Below, piece by piece: positions 1 through 8,769 of a DNA stretch of 64,000 bases. The notes beneath the pieces are model-generated. The model was not told the origin of the DNA. It ran no database searches and saw only the letters and a list, made by a program, of their open reading frames with translations. This DNA is from UBA11606 sp965243715 (GTDB taxonomy: Bacteria; Actinomycetota; Acidimicrobiia; Acidimicrobiales; Aldehydirespiratoraceae): NCBI GenBank assembly GCA_965243715.1, contig CBDEVU010000018.1, positions 1 through 64,000 on the forward strand, given 5' to 3'. Within the stretch, counting starts at the first letter, position 1, and each line of letters starts with the position of its first letter. The position numbers and the translations under genes were made by a program.

Positions 1-1299
1 GCGGTAGTCAAGGAAGGAGGTGAGTTCGGCGAACTCGTTGGGCTCGAAGATTCGCGTCGATTCGGCGATCCTCTCGATCTCTTCAAGGAAGCCGTCGCGT
101 TCGTCAGAGAAGCGGGGATCTTCGAGAGTGTTAGCGGAGAAGATGATGACAAACCGCGCCCCGCGGCCTAGCGGTTTGCGCCGCAAGATGCGGCCCATGC
201 GCTGGATCATCTGACGGCGGGTGCGGCTGGCGCTCACCACCAGTCCGAGGTTGGCGTTCGGAACATCGACCCCTTCGTCGAGAACTCGCGGCGCGGCGAC
301 GGCATCGAGGGTCCCGTTGCGGAGGTTGTCGAGAATGGTGATGCGCTCGCGGCGGCCCGTGTCACCGGTGATGATTTCGATGTTCACCGCGGGATCGAGG
401 CGGACGATGGCGTGGTTGGCCGCCCGAACCGTTTCGGTGAACAGCAAGGCGCCGTCGGCCTCTTTGATGGCCGCGGCGAAGCGCCCGATGACCTCGTATT
501 TGGCCGAACTCGTAGCGACAATTTCGCGGCGGGAGGCGAAAGCGTTGAGGTACTGATTGGCCGCCCGCCCGTCGGGCCCGGCGTCGTTCGCGGCGAGATG
601 GTGAACGGCGGCGAGGAAGTCACCGAAAGGATGGTGGGGGATACCCTTGATCTGCTTGAGTAAGCGCCGGGCGGCCACAATATGGCCTTCGGATGCTTCG
701 TATTCGGTTCGTTCCTCGGTGGTTAGCGGTACGGCCATGAATGCCACGCGGGGTTGGGCACACACGCCGTCGCTGATGGCCGCGCCGAAGTCGTAGCGAT
801 GGCAGATGCCACCGAAATAAGGGAGGAGGGTGGTCTCGACGGCATCGTCGCGGCGTTCGAGGGTGGCAGTAAGCCCTAGCCGCTCTTGGTACTCAGGGAG
901 TAGCGACTTGCGAAGGATGGCTCCGCCGAAGCCGTGACACTCATCGGCGACAAGGATTCCGCCGAGGGCCGAGGGCGGGAGCGGTACCCGTGATGCGGCG
1001 GAGTGTCGGGTAGTGATGAGAACGTCGCAGTCGATGGGGCGGCTTCGGTAGCCATCCCCGAGTCGGCCAATCTCGGCGTCTGGAAGCCAGTGCGAGAGCC
1101 GCTCGTGCCACTGTTCCATCAGCACGCGGGAGGGCACGATGACCAGACCAAAGAGCCCGCGGCTGAGGGCATCTTCGATCGCGGTTAGGGCGACATCGGT
1201 TTTGCCGGACCCAGTCACGGCCTCGATGACGCCGCGGCGACCACAGCGGTTCCAATCCATCAACGCATCGTGTTGCCAACGGTAGAGGGAGTGAATCAA
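1..1299 (-). CDS. Superfamily II DEAD/DEAH-type helicase, 3' end outside window
   Basis: Open reading frame running leftward off the window edge, about 433 codons visible. From a TTG start at 1299 it shows Walker A TGSGKT at residues 29-34 and a DECH Walker B box at 119-122 followed by GFGG. Near the left edge is a helicase C-terminal motif VI, QMIQRMGRILRR (about 180-225). This is the two-RecA-domain arrangement of nucleic-acid-dependent ATPases of the XPB/type III restriction subunit-like group; the exact role (DNA repair or RNA) cannot be read from the sequence. No ATG lies near the N-terminus, so the start is uncertain. The gene is divergent from folD with a gap of under 80 bp. Confidence 0.85.
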   Translation of the reverse strand, partial: MIHSLYRWQHDALMDWNRCGRRGVIEAVTGSGKTDVALTAIEDALSRGLFGLVIVPSRVLMEQWHERLSHWLPDAEIGRLGDGYRSRPIDCDVLITTRHSAASRVPLPPSALGGILVADECHGFGGAILRKSLLPEYQERLGLTATLERRDDAVETTLLPYFGGICHRYDFGAAISDGVCAQPRVAFMAVPLTTEERTEYEASEGHIVAARRLLKQIKGIPHHPFGDFLAAVHHLAANDAGPDGRAANQYLNAFASRREIVATSSAKYEVIGRFAAAIKEADGALLFTETVRAANHAIVRLDPAVNIEIITGDTGRRERITILDNLRNGTLDAVAAPRVLDEGVDVPNANLGLVVSASRTRRQMIQRMGRILRRKPLGRGARFVIIFSANTLEDPRFSDERDGFLEEIERIAESTRIFEPNEFAELTSFLDYR

Positions 1300-1377
1300 G
1301 GCACCTAGCCTACGGCGCGCACGCCGTGATGAGTCGCGATTCGAGCCGCGGGCAGAGAGGTTGGCGCTACATTTGCG

Positions 1378-2256
1378 GTGGTGAATGACACTGAGAACTT
1401 CGAGCGTACCCCCGGTGGTGCTGTGCTCATGGACGGCAACCGATTGCGTGACGAAATCGTGGCGCAGTTGAACGACAAGATCGCGGCTCGGGGGAACCCG
1501 CTGGTGTGTCTCGCCACGGTCCTAGTCGGCGACGATAAGCCCAGCCAGATATATGTCCGCAACAAGCGTAAGAAGGCCGAAGAGGCCGGCATGGTTTCGC
1601 GCCATGTGGCCCTCTCCGCCGACGTCTCCCAAGCCGAGTTAGAGACCGCGGTGCTCGACCTAGTCAACGATCCCGACGTTCACGGCATCCTCGTCCAACT
1701 GCCCTTGCCCGACGGCCTCGACGCGGAACGCATTCTCGATCTTTTGCCACCAGAAAAGGATGTCGACGGGCTCACCGAACGCTCGATGGGGCGCCTCGTT
1801 AGGGGCCGCGACGGGCACGTGCCGTGTACCCCGCTCGGGGTGATGCGTCTGATTGAACGCTACGGCGTGGCGACCAGCGCCCAGAGCGCGGTGGTTATTG
1901 GTCGCTCGACCCTAGTCGGCTTACCTCAGGTTCTGCTCCTCGGCCGCAAGGGGATCGACGCCACGGTGACCTTGGCGCACAGTCGCACCGCCGATCTGGC
2001 TGCAACGTGTCGCCAAGCCGATATCATCGTCGCCGCGGTAGGGGTCGCGGGGCTCGTCACAGCCGACTTCGTCAAACCCGGCGCGGCCGTGCTCGATGTT
2101 GGAATCTCGCGTACAGCGCAAGGCATACAGGGCGACGTAGATTTCGATAGCGTGCAAGCTGTGGCGGGCGCCATTACCCCAATGCCGGGTGGCACCGGAC
2201 CGATGACTATTGGTTGCTTACTGGAAAACACTCTCCGCGCCGCGAACCTCTCCTAG
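1378..2256 (+). CDS. folD: Bifunctional methylene-THF dehydrogenase / methenyl-THF cyclohydrolase FolD
   Basis: Interconverts 5,10-methylene-THF and 10-formyl-THF through methenyl-THF in the cytoplasm, using NAD(P). Family signatures are present: YVRNKRKKAEEAG with the catalytic-lysine region, LVQLPLPDGL, a PPEKDVDGLT loop, a Rossmann segment VVIGRSTLVGLP, and the C-terminal PGGTGPMTIGCLLENT. Usual residues GRSNIVGKP and PGGVGP are slightly altered but the fold elements are intact. Length (292 aa) is normal. The start may be GTG 1378, the adjacent GTG 1381, or ATG 1429, which would fit most homologues better. Together with fhs and metF in this window it gives a tetrahydrofolate route between one-carbon units and formate. 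Confidence 0.95.
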   Translation: MVNDTENFERTPGGAVLMDGNRLRDEIVAQLNDKIAARGNPLVCLATVLVGDDKPSQIYVRNKRKKAEEAGMVSRHVALSADVSQAELETAVLDLVNDPDVHGILVQLPLPDGLDAERILDLLPPEKDVDGLTERSMGRLVRGRDGHVPCTPLGVMRLIERYGVATSAQSAVVIGRSTLVGLPQVLLLGRKGIDATVTLAHSRTADLAATCRQADIIVAAVGVAGLVTADFVKPGAAVLDVGISRTAQGIQGDVDFDSVQAVAGAITPMPGGTGPMTIGCLLENTLRAANLS

Positions 2257-3494
2257 GAGGGTTCGAGGTGGGCCGTGGCGCCGGTGCCGAGGACGCGTAG
2301 AAAGATCCCCGAACGGGGTTTGGGCGCAACGTAGGACGATTTCGGCGGCATGAGGTCGTGGGCGTCGGCGACGGCCATTAGGTCCTCGATTGAGGTCGGA
2401 TGCATGATGAAACCAAGGCGTCCGTCCTCGTCGCAGCGGCTCACCACCTCGTCGATGCCGCTCGGTGCCGGGACGTAATCGACTCCGCTGTCGGGCCTGA
2501 GTTCGTCGACGCCGAGCAGTCGGCTAATCACGTCACGGCGGAGTCGTTCGACATCGAGTTGGGCGAGCGCGCCCTCTCGTTCGACCGGATGGAGGAGGAG
2601 TCGCCACCAGCGCCCCGACCGATAAACCCCGATCTCGCCTTTGCCTTGGGGTCGAGCTTCTTCTTGACTGGCCACGGCTTCGATAGAGCCGACCGTTGCG
2701 AGGGCGTCGATGAGGCCTGCTACATCGCGTTTGTTGGTGTCAAAGCAACGGCGGTGGAAGGCCTCCACTCGCAGCGCGTCGTTGGGGAACAAGACGGCAA
2801 GCGTGCGTTGGAACGCCCCCTCGTCGCGGCCCTTCGCGCCGACCAGCGCCGCCGCGGAACGGTGATGTCCATCGGTGACGTACACGATGGCCGCGCTCAA
2901 CCGTTGGGCAACCGCGTTACTTTCGTCGGGCGTGAGTGTCCAGACTTGATGGCGTACCTCCTCGACGATGTGGTCGACGTCGGGGATGCGTTGCGCGCCT
3001 TCTTCGAGCAGTCGGGCGACGGCGGGATCGGGGTTGTGGGTGAGCGCGATCGGTGACGAGGTGGCGCCGACCCACTGCAGGTGTCGGCCGAGCAGCGAAG
3101 CTCTGTTGGGTCTCACGTTTTCGTGGGTAAGGACGCGCCCGTCCTTGAAACCGTCGATATGCATGGCCCCGACCACGCCAGTTTGGGCGTGTCCGGCAAA
3201 GGTAAGCCGGTAGGCGTAGAGGGCCGAGTGAGCCGATGGCCTAAACGCCCCGGCGGTAACGATGGCGCTCAGCGAATCAGCTCCGCGTTGGAGCAGGTCA
3301 TCGTCGGTGGCCTCAAGATCGTCGTCGGCTAGGTCTTCGCGGGAACGAGTGACGCCGAGGTAAGACAGCGGATTTGATTGGACGACCTCGCGTCGCTGAG
3401 ACGGACTTTTGGCGTCGTAAGCGCCGGCGATTACTCGCGAGGCGAAATCGACGTTGATCAACCATCCCGTGAACGGGGCAAATAGCGGTTCCAT
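2253..3494 (-). CDS. DUF1015 family protein, coupled to serA
   Basis: 413 aa from ATG 3494, beginning MEPLFAPFTGWLINVDFA. The start is chosen because it lies 2 nt after the serA stop codon, which implies translational coupling; the longer open frame upstream only shadows serA. It carries the DUF1015 hallmark YVTDGHHRSAAA near the middle (residues about 205-216). DUF1015 genes are commonly found beside serA/serC, so a role in serine or phosphoserine metabolism is a fair inference. The DGHHR motif recalls ParB/SerK-type nucleotide-binding proteins, but no activity can be claimed. It overlaps the 3' end of folD by 4 nt tail to tail. Confidence 0.85.
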   Translation of the reverse strand: MEPLFAPFTGWLINVDFASRVIAGAYDAKSPSQRREVVQSNPLSYLGVTRSREDLADDDLEATDDDLLQRGADSLSAIVTAGAFRPSAHSALYAYRLTFAGHAQTGVVGAMHIDGFKDGRVLTHENVRPNRASLLGRHLQWVGATSSPIALTHNPDPAVARLLEEGAQRIPDVDHIVEEVRHQVWTLTPDESNAVAQRLSAAIVYVTDGHHRSAAALVGAKGRDEGAFQRTLAVLFPNDALRVEAFHRRCFDTNKRDVAGLIDALATVGSIEAVASQEEARPQGKGEIGVYRSGRWWRLLLHPVEREGALAQLDVERLRRDVISRLLGVDELRPDSGVDYVPAPSGIDEVVSRCDEDGRLGFIMHPTSIEDLMAVADAHDLMPPKSSYVAPKPRSGIFLRVLGTGATAHLEPS

Positions 3495-3496
3495 AG

Positions 3497-4702
3497 TTAC
3501 GCCGGGGTCACCGAAACGTAGATGACGTCGTCGAGGGCCTGGATCTTGGCCAGGGTTTCGGTGGTCGGCACGTGGCCGACATCGATGCTGGCGACGGCTG
3601 CGATCGAACCGGCGAACACCCGGTTCTGCATAGTCGAAACGTTGAGTTGGGCTGTTCGCAAGACGGCGAGGACAGCAGCGAGGACACCAACGCGGTCGTG
3701 GTGGCGAACACTCACCGTGGCGGCGCGTGTGGGAACCGGATCGAGGTTCACACAATGGGTTGGATTGCCGACCCGGTAGGCGTCGATGGCGTCGACGGTT
3801 CCGGCGGCCACCGCGTCTTGAGATTGTCGGGTCGACGCGCCGATGTGGTGGCTGCCCACCACGTTGGGATGACGAGCGAGTTCGCTGTCGAACTCAGCGG
3901 TACCGTTCCCGGGTTCGTTGGCGAAGACATCGAGGCCCGCCCGAAGCCCTCGCTCGTTCATGGCCGCGATAAGGGCGTCTTCGTCGATGACATCACCGCG
4001 CGATGTGTTGATCAAGATGGCCCGATCTTTCATCTGGGCGAGGAAGGCGGCGTCGACGAGACCCTTCGTATCAGGCGCGCCGGGCACGTGGAGCGACACG
4101 ATGTCGGAGGTGGCGAGGAGGGTGCTGAGGTCGTCGACGAAGGTGATTCCCGCCTCCTCGGCCCGCGCTATCGCGGCGGCGGAGCGACCGGGCTTGGTGA
4201 TAGCGACCACGTCGAGGCCAAAGCCGCTGGCCCTAGCGGCGGTGGCAATACCGATATCGCCCACCCCGATGATGCCCATCCGGCGGCCGTAGAGTCCATC
4301 GGCTTTCGAGTAGGTCGACTTGTTCCACGCGCCCGCCTTGAGATCGGCGGTTCCTGCGGCAATATGGCGGTCGACGGCGATGAGCAGACCGACGGTGAGT
4401 TCGGCGACGGCGAGGGCGTTTTGGCCAGGAACCCGGCAAACGAAAATGCCGAGTTCGGCCGCTCGGTCGCAGTCGATCGTGTTGGTCCCCGCTCCGGCGC
4501 GAACAATGAGGCTTAGTTGATCGGCCGCGTCGAGCGTCTCCGTGGTGACCTTGGTGGATCGAACGACGAGTACTTCGTAGCCCGCAATTGCACCCGGTAG
4601 CGTGTCGGTGCTGAGTTCATCCATTGCCGACACCTCGTCACCGGCGGCCATGAGGCGGGTGATGGCGTTGGGGGGAAGGGAATCTGCGAGTAGGACTTTC
4701 AT
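3497..4702 (-). CDS. serA: D-3-phosphoglycerate dehydrogenase with ACT domain
   Basis: Catalyses NAD-dependent oxidation of 3-phosphoglycerate, the first step of serine synthesis. The 401-aa protein has a catalytic domain split around a Rossmann domain with GVGDIG at 146-151. The catalytic set is visible: NTSRGDVIDED (Arg), FANEPG (Glu) and GSHHIGAST (His). A C-terminal ACT domain (about 330-401) would sense serine or a related amino acid. Upstream, 22-56 bp before the ATG, are two palindromic 17-bp sites shared with fhs and iclR promoters, which suggests co-regulation with one-carbon genes. The serA-DUF1015 pair reads as one transcript. In a serine-cycle organism SerA may run 3-phosphoglycerate to serine, linking assimilation to biosynthesis. 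Confidence 0.95.
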   Translation of the reverse strand: MKVLLADSLPPNAITRLMAAGDEVSAMDELSTDTLPGAIAGYEVLVVRSTKVTTETLDAADQLSLIVRAGAGTNTIDCDRAAELGIFVCRVPGQNALAVAELTVGLLIAVDRHIAAGTADLKAGAWNKSTYSKADGLYGRRMGIIGVGDIGIATAARASGFGLDVVAITKPGRSAAAIARAEEAGITFVDDLSTLLATSDIVSLHVPGAPDTKGLVDAAFLAQMKDRAILINTSRGDVIDEDALIAAMNERGLRAGLDVFANEPGNGTAEFDSELARHPNVVGSHHIGASTRQSQDAVAAGTVDAIDAYRVGNPTHCVNLDPVPTRAATVSVRHHDRVGVLAAVLAVLRTAQLNVSTMQNRVFAGSIAAVASIDVGHVPTTETLAKIQALDDVIYVSVTPA

Positions 4703-4723
4703 GGCGGTTCTCCGGCCGAGAGT

Positions 4724-4758
4724 GTTCTGTATGGTGGAACGGTTCCGTATTACGGAAC
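4724..4758. promoter_or_regulatory. Tandem pair of 17-bp palindromic operators (serA/folC)
   Basis: Site A 4724-4740 reads GTTCTGTATGGTGGAAC and site B 4742-4758 reads GTTCCGTATTACGGAAC, the latter a perfect 8-bp inverted repeat around one base. The starts are 18 bp apart. Near-identical pairs at the same spacing lie before fhs (8729-8763) and iclR (14560-14594). The pair sits between divergent serA and folC, so it could control both. Confidence 0.75.
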
Positions 4759-4801
4759 CCTATGCTAGCGCGCGGAACGGCGTGATCGGAAGGCCAAAGA
4801 C

Positions 4802-6040
4802 GTGACGTTGGGGTCAGACGAGGCGAGCGTTACCGAGTGGTTGATGAGTTTTGTTTCCACCAGCGCCGCTCGGGGTGAAGCGGCGCGGTTGGCGTCGGCC
4901 CGTTTGCTCGAGCGACTCGGAAATCCCCAGGACCGGACGCGTGCCGTCCATATCGTTGGTACGGCGGGCAAAGGCAGTGTCGCAACGTTGCTCACAGCGG
5001 GCTTGGTGGCGGGGGGAAACTCGGTCACCACGCACCTTTCACCCCATGTCTATGACATCCGGGAACGGTTCTGTGTCAACGGTCGCTTTCCCGACTGGGA
5101 CGAAGTTGCGGAGGTGGCAACCGAGGTGGCAGCCGCGGCGGCGGGCGCGGCGGCGGGGGAGCCAACCCTAGACCCGCAACCCACCTTCTTTGCTCTCACC
5201 GCGGCGCTGGCGTTCGAACTCGGTCGGCGGGCCAGCACGGACTGGGCCGTAGTGGAAGCCGGGATTGGCGGCCGGGTCGATGCCACCAACGTGTTCGGGC
5301 GAGATGATGTCCTCACGATAATTACCGCCATCGGAAGCGACCACACCGACGTACTCGGTGAGACCATCGAGGCCATCGCGGTGGAGAAGGCCGCCGTACT
5401 AAAGGGACGCACCCACGCGGTGCTCGGCCCGCAACCCCATCGCCGAGCCGCCGCGGTGGTACGCGCCATGGCCGCTCAATCCGGCGTGGACCTAGTTGAG
5501 GTGGCGGCTACTGGCGATTGGCGCGACGACGCCAAGGCAACAGCGCGCGCCGCCCGTGACCTGCTTCGGGTTCGCAGCGGCGTAGTCCTCGAGGGATCAA
5601 CCAATCTCCAGGCCCCTGGTCGCGACGAACGCCATACGGTGAATCATCGTTTGTTCATCTTCGACGGCGCCCATAATCGGCTGAAGTTGGCCGCCCTCGC
5701 CCGCTCCCTACCCGAGAATCCCATCCACGCCGTGGTCGCTATCGGGGCGACCAAAAACCTTCTCGACTGTGTCAGCGAAATCGCCGCCTTCGCCAACCGT
5801 GTCACCGTGGTGGAGTTCGGCTTCGCTGAGAACCTGACCGGGCCCCGGAGTTGGCCTGCGGCAACTGTTGTCGCGGCCTTCCGCCGCGCCGGGGTTTGTC
5901 AGGTGGCGGGGGCGAGGGGGGCCGCCGAGGTGCGAACGAGAATCGAAGACGAAGACGAAGTCGAAGTCGAACCGATGACCGTAGTGGTCACCGGTTCGTT
6001 TTTGCACTTAGCCAGCCTGCGGCGGGAGTTGGTGGGCTAG
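4802..6040 (+). CDS. folC: Folylpolyglutamate synthase / dihydrofolate synthase family
   Basis: Adds glutamate residues to folates with ATP, which retains and activates the one-carbon carriers used by neighbouring genes. The 412-aa protein has the P-loop GTAGKGSVAT (residues about 59-68, variant of GTNGKGS), HLSPHVYDIRERF, and the Mur-ligase-like VEAGIGGRVDATN segment, followed by FDGAHN in the C-terminal domain. The GTG start at 4802 is divergent from serA across a promoter region of 99 bp. A short acidic run (EDEDEVEVE) encoded by 6-bp repeats lies near the C-terminus. The 3' end overlaps the metF gene by 4 bp, tail to tail, leaving no room for a separate terminator. Confidence 0.93.
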   Translation: MTLGSDEASVTEWLMSFVSTSAARGEAARLASARLLERLGNPQDRTRAVHIVGTAGKGSVATLLTAGLVAGGNSVTTHLSPHVYDIRERFCVNGRFPDWDEVAEVATEVAAAAAGAAAGEPTLDPQPTFFALTAALAFELGRRASTDWAVVEAGIGGRVDATNVFGRDDVLTIITAIGSDHTDVLGETIEAIAVEKAAVLKGRTHAVLGPQPHRRAAAVVRAMAAQSGVDLVEVAATGDWRDDAKATARAARDLLRVRSGVVLEGSTNLQAPGRDERHTVNHRLFIFDGAHNRLKLAALARSLPENPIHAVVAIGATKNLLDCVSEIAAFANRVTVVEFGFAENLTGPRSWPAATVVAAFRRAGVCQVAGARGAAEVRTRIEDEDEVEVEPMTVVVTGSFLHLASLRRELVG

Positions 6041-6933
6041 CGGAGTTGGGCGCGGCGCCACTTCTCGGTCGCCGCGACCTGGTTAAAGGTGAACACGTGC
6101 AAGCCCTGCCCATCGAGTTCGTACATTTCGTTGCTCAGCGCGATGAGCAGGTCGTTAGGGTCGTAGGAGGCTGTGGTCATCATCGACGTGATGGCCTTGC
6201 GGTTCTTACGCAAGTACGAAAGCGACTGACCAATACCGAGTCGAGCACCCATGGTGAGCAACTTGGTGCGGTCAACGACCCCTGACAGGCCAAGGTGGAT
6301 TGGCAGGTCCATGCCCGCGGCCCGCTCCGCCTTCATCCACCTAGAGATGGTCGACGGGTCGAAGCACATCTGGGTTGAGCAGTAACCGGCCACGCCCGCG
6401 TCGGCGAGAAGGCGTTGCTTGTCGTGGAGGGCTTGATGCAATTTGTCGTCGGAGATGAACGCGTGACCATCGGGATAAGCGGTTACTCCGATGGTCGACA
6501 GTCCGTGATCAGTGTCGAGTAGATCAGCGAGAAACTCGACCGCATCGTTGTAGTGGCCCGATTCTTCGGCATCGCCGCCAACGATGAACACGGTCGACAC
6601 GCCAGCGTCGCGGAACCACTGCGCTAGTTTCTTGGTGTGGGCTGGGTCGCGCACCATGCGAGCCGAGATATGCGGGATCGCGTGGTAGCCGCGGCCAAGC
6701 AAGCGCTCGGTGATCTCCTGGGTGACCGCAAGTCCTTTTGCGGGTGACGCGGTGACCGATACCTTGGCCCCCGCGGGCAAGGCCGATTCGGCCTCGGTAA
6801 GGGACTTGAGCGGGATGACCTCGAAGGTCAGGTTCTCGGTCAGGGCAATTCGGTGGGCGCGCGATGCCACGGTTTCGCTCGCCACGCACGCCCGACTGAA
6901 GAGCCTCCCGATCAGCGGGAGTTTATGAAGCAT
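6037..6933 (-). CDS. metF: Short methylenetetrahydrofolate reductase (MetF family)
   Basis: 298 aa from ATG 6933 (MLHKLPLIGRLF). The MTHFR TIM-barrel pattern is visible: FEVIPLKSL, VSVTASPAKGL, a HISARMV strand, FIVGGDAEESGHYNDA, IGVTAYPDGH, the barrel segment STQMCFD, and LPIHLGLSGVVD. It is expected to interconvert methyl-THF and methylene-THF with bound flavin. It lies 34 bp after fhs on the same strand, so it is probably co-transcribed with it from the operator-bearing fhs promoter. In demethylating organisms short MetF proteins can run in the oxidative direction; with MttB-like methyltransferases here that is a reasonable inference, not something the sequence proves. Confidence 0.9.
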   Translation of the reverse strand: MLHKLPLIGRLFSRACVASETVASRAHRIALTENLTFEVIPLKSLTEAESALPAGAKVSVTASPAKGLAVTQEITERLLGRGYHAIPHISARMVRDPAHTKKLAQWFRDAGVSTVFIVGGDAEESGHYNDAVEFLADLLDTDHGLSTIGVTAYPDGHAFISDDKLHQALHDKQRLLADAGVAGYCSTQMCFDPSTISRWMKAERAAGMDLPIHLGLSGVVDRTKLLTMGARLGIGQSLSYLRKNRKAITSMMTTASYDPNDLLIALSNEMYELDGQGLHVFTFNQVAATEKWRRAQLR

Positions 6934-6967
6934 GGTTATGCCTTGGAGTGTGACTGGAATCGGTCGG

Positions 6968-8665
6968 TTACGACAGGTTGACAATGTCGCCGTTGGCGTC
7001 GATATCGATGATCGTGGCCGCGGGGGTGGCGCCGAGCCCGGGCATGGTTCGCATGTCGCCGCAGATGGGATAAATGAAGCCCGCTCCAACGGACGCTCGC
7101 ACCTCGCGAACCGGCAGTGTCCAGCCGGTGGGGGCACCCTTGAGCTTGGCGTCGTGGCTCAGCGAGAGGTGCTGCTTGGCTATACAGACCGGAAGGTGAT
7201 CGAAGCCGGCGTCGGTAAAGGTGGCAATTTGTTTGTCGGCAGCCGCGGTGTATTCGACCCCGTCGGCGCCGTACACCTTGGTGGCAACGGTATGGATCTT
7301 GTCCTTGAGCGACATTTCGTCGGTGTAGAGGACCTGGAAGTTTGACTCCTCTTCGGCCGCCTCTTTGATGACCTCAGCTAGATCAGTAGCCCCCGGGCCA
7401 CCGTCGGAGAAGTGAGTCGACACTGCGGCTCGGGCACCGTACTCAGCCGCGATCTCGTGGATGGCGTTGATGTCGGCGTCGTGATCGCCGGGGAACACGT
7501 TGATGGCGACGACCGGCGTGCAACCGTGGATCTGCATGTTCTCGAGCTGCTTACGCAAGTTGTCGCCGCCCTGATGCACCTCATCGGGATTGGCGGCCAA
7601 GATGGCGGGAGGCAACGGCTTCCCGGGGACGATCTTGTGGTTGCCGGAGTGGGCCTTGAGTCCGCGGACCGTGGCGACCAGTACAGCGGCGTCCGGTGCC
7701 AGGCCGGAGTAGCGGCACTTGATGTTGAAGAAGCGTTCCGCTCCCATGTCGGCGCCGAATCCGGCTTCGGTGAGGAGAAAGTCGCTGGTGTGGATGCCGA
7801 TGCGGTCGGCCACAATGGAACTGTTGCCGGTGGCGATATTGCCGAACGGGCCGGTGTGGACGAGAGCCGGAGTGTTCTCCAGCGTTTGCATCAAGTTGGG
7901 CTTGATTGCCTCGCGCAAGATCACAGTCATCGAACCGGCCGCGCCGATTTGTTCGGCGGTAATTGGCTCACCGTCGGGGGTGTAGCCGAGCACGATGCGT
8001 CCCATGCGGGCCCTAAGATCGAACAAGTCGCTGGCTAGGGCCAGCGCGGCCATCACTTCGGAAGCCGCGGTGATGTCGAAGCCCGACTCGCGGGGGATGC
8101 CGTCAAGGCGACCGCCGAGGCCGAGGGTGATGTTGCGCAGGGCCCGATCGTTGATGTCGATGACTCGCCGCCACGTGATGTTGTGGATGTCGAAGCCCGC
8201 TTTGTTGCCGTGATACAGGTGCGCGTCGACCATGGCCGAGCAAAGATTGTGAGCTGCGGTCACGGCGTGCATGTCGCCGGTGAGATGGAGGTTGAACAAC
8301 TCCATCGGTACGACCTGGCTATAACCACCACCGGCCGCCCCACCCTTGATGCCGAAGGTTGGTCCCATGGACGGCTGTCGAATGGCGATGGTGGCGGAAC
8401 TACCAATGTGTTGAAACGCTTGGCCGAGGCCAACGGTAGTAGTGGTTTTGCCTTCGCCGAGCGGGGTCGGGGTGATGGCTGAAACAACGACGTACTTGGC
8501 CCGGGGGCGATCAGCCATCTTTTCGATTGCGTCGAGGGTGACTTTGGCCGAGCCCACACCGTACGGCTCTAAGCACTCGGTCGGGATGCCCGCATCGGTG
8601 GCGACTTCGGTGAGCGGCTTTAGAGTGGCCTGGCTGGCGATCTCAAGGTCTGACGGGAATGACAT
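6968..8665 (-). CDS. fhs: Formate-tetrahydrofolate ligase
   Basis: ATP-dependent interconversion of formate plus THF and 10-formyl-THF. 565 aa, normal for the family. Signatures include the P-loop region TPTPLGEGKTTTTVGL, RQPSMGPTFGIKGGAAGGG, LTGDMHAVTAAHNL, and a C-terminal GDMRTMPGLGATPAA. The start at ATG 8665 is preferred over ATG 8677 because GGAG sits 6 nt upstream of it as a Shine-Dalgarno sequence. Metabolically it closes folate-bound one-carbon units to formate for the formate dehydrogenase at 16.9-21.4 kb, or fixes formate into the serine cycle. It is probably transcribed with metF from a promoter carrying the shared 17-bp operator pair. Confidence 0.97.
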   Translation of the reverse strand: MSFPSDLEIASQATLKPLTEVATDAGIPTECLEPYGVGSAKVTLDAIEKMADRPRAKYVVVSAITPTPLGEGKTTTTVGLGQAFQHIGSSATIAIRQPSMGPTFGIKGGAAGGGYSQVVPMELFNLHLTGDMHAVTAAHNLCSAMVDAHLYHGNKAGFDIHNITWRRVIDINDRALRNITLGLGGRLDGIPRESGFDITAASEVMAALALASDLFDLRARMGRIVLGYTPDGEPITAEQIGAAGSMTVILREAIKPNLMQTLENTPALVHTGPFGNIATGNSSIVADRIGIHTSDFLLTEAGFGADMGAERFFNIKCRYSGLAPDAAVLVATVRGLKAHSGNHKIVPGKPLPPAILAANPDEVHQGGDNLRKQLENMQIHGCTPVVAINVFPGDHDADINAIHEIAAEYGARAAVSTHFSDGGPGATDLAEVIKEAAEEESNFQVLYTDEMSLKDKIHTVATKVYGADGVEYTAAADKQIATFTDAGFDHLPVCIAKQHLSLSHDAKLKGAPTGWTLPVREVRASVGAGFIYPICGDMRTMPGLGATPAATIIDIDANGDIVNLS

Positions 8666-8728
8666 CGATTGCTCCATAAAAAGTACGGACCCACGATAGG
8701 TCCAATTGAGAGCAAAGGTTACCAGCCG

Positions 8729-8763
8729 GTTCCGCAATGTGGGCGGGTTCCGTATGGTGGAAC
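8729..8763. promoter_or_regulatory. Tandem 17-bp operator pair upstream of fhs-metF
   Basis: The downstream site 8747-8763 reads GTTCCGTATGGTGGAAC and matches the serA site A at 16 of 17 positions. A second, half-conserved copy begins at 8729 (GTTCCGCAATGTGG). The starts are 18 bp apart, the same as at serA and iclR. The pair lies 64-98 bp upstream of the fhs start codon, just downstream of the gntR stop codon. Confidence 0.72.
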
Positions 8764-8769
8764 AATTCC

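Noticed and set aside
2400..3056. Long plus-strand open frame (218 aa) inside the DUF1015 gene
   Set aside because: Lies antisense to a clearly conserved coding frame with DUF1015 motifs; an expected by-product of high-GC sequence.
3572..4516. 314-aa plus-strand open frame opposite serA
   Set aside because: SerA residues and motifs on the minus strand are unambiguous; the plus frame has no recognisable motifs.
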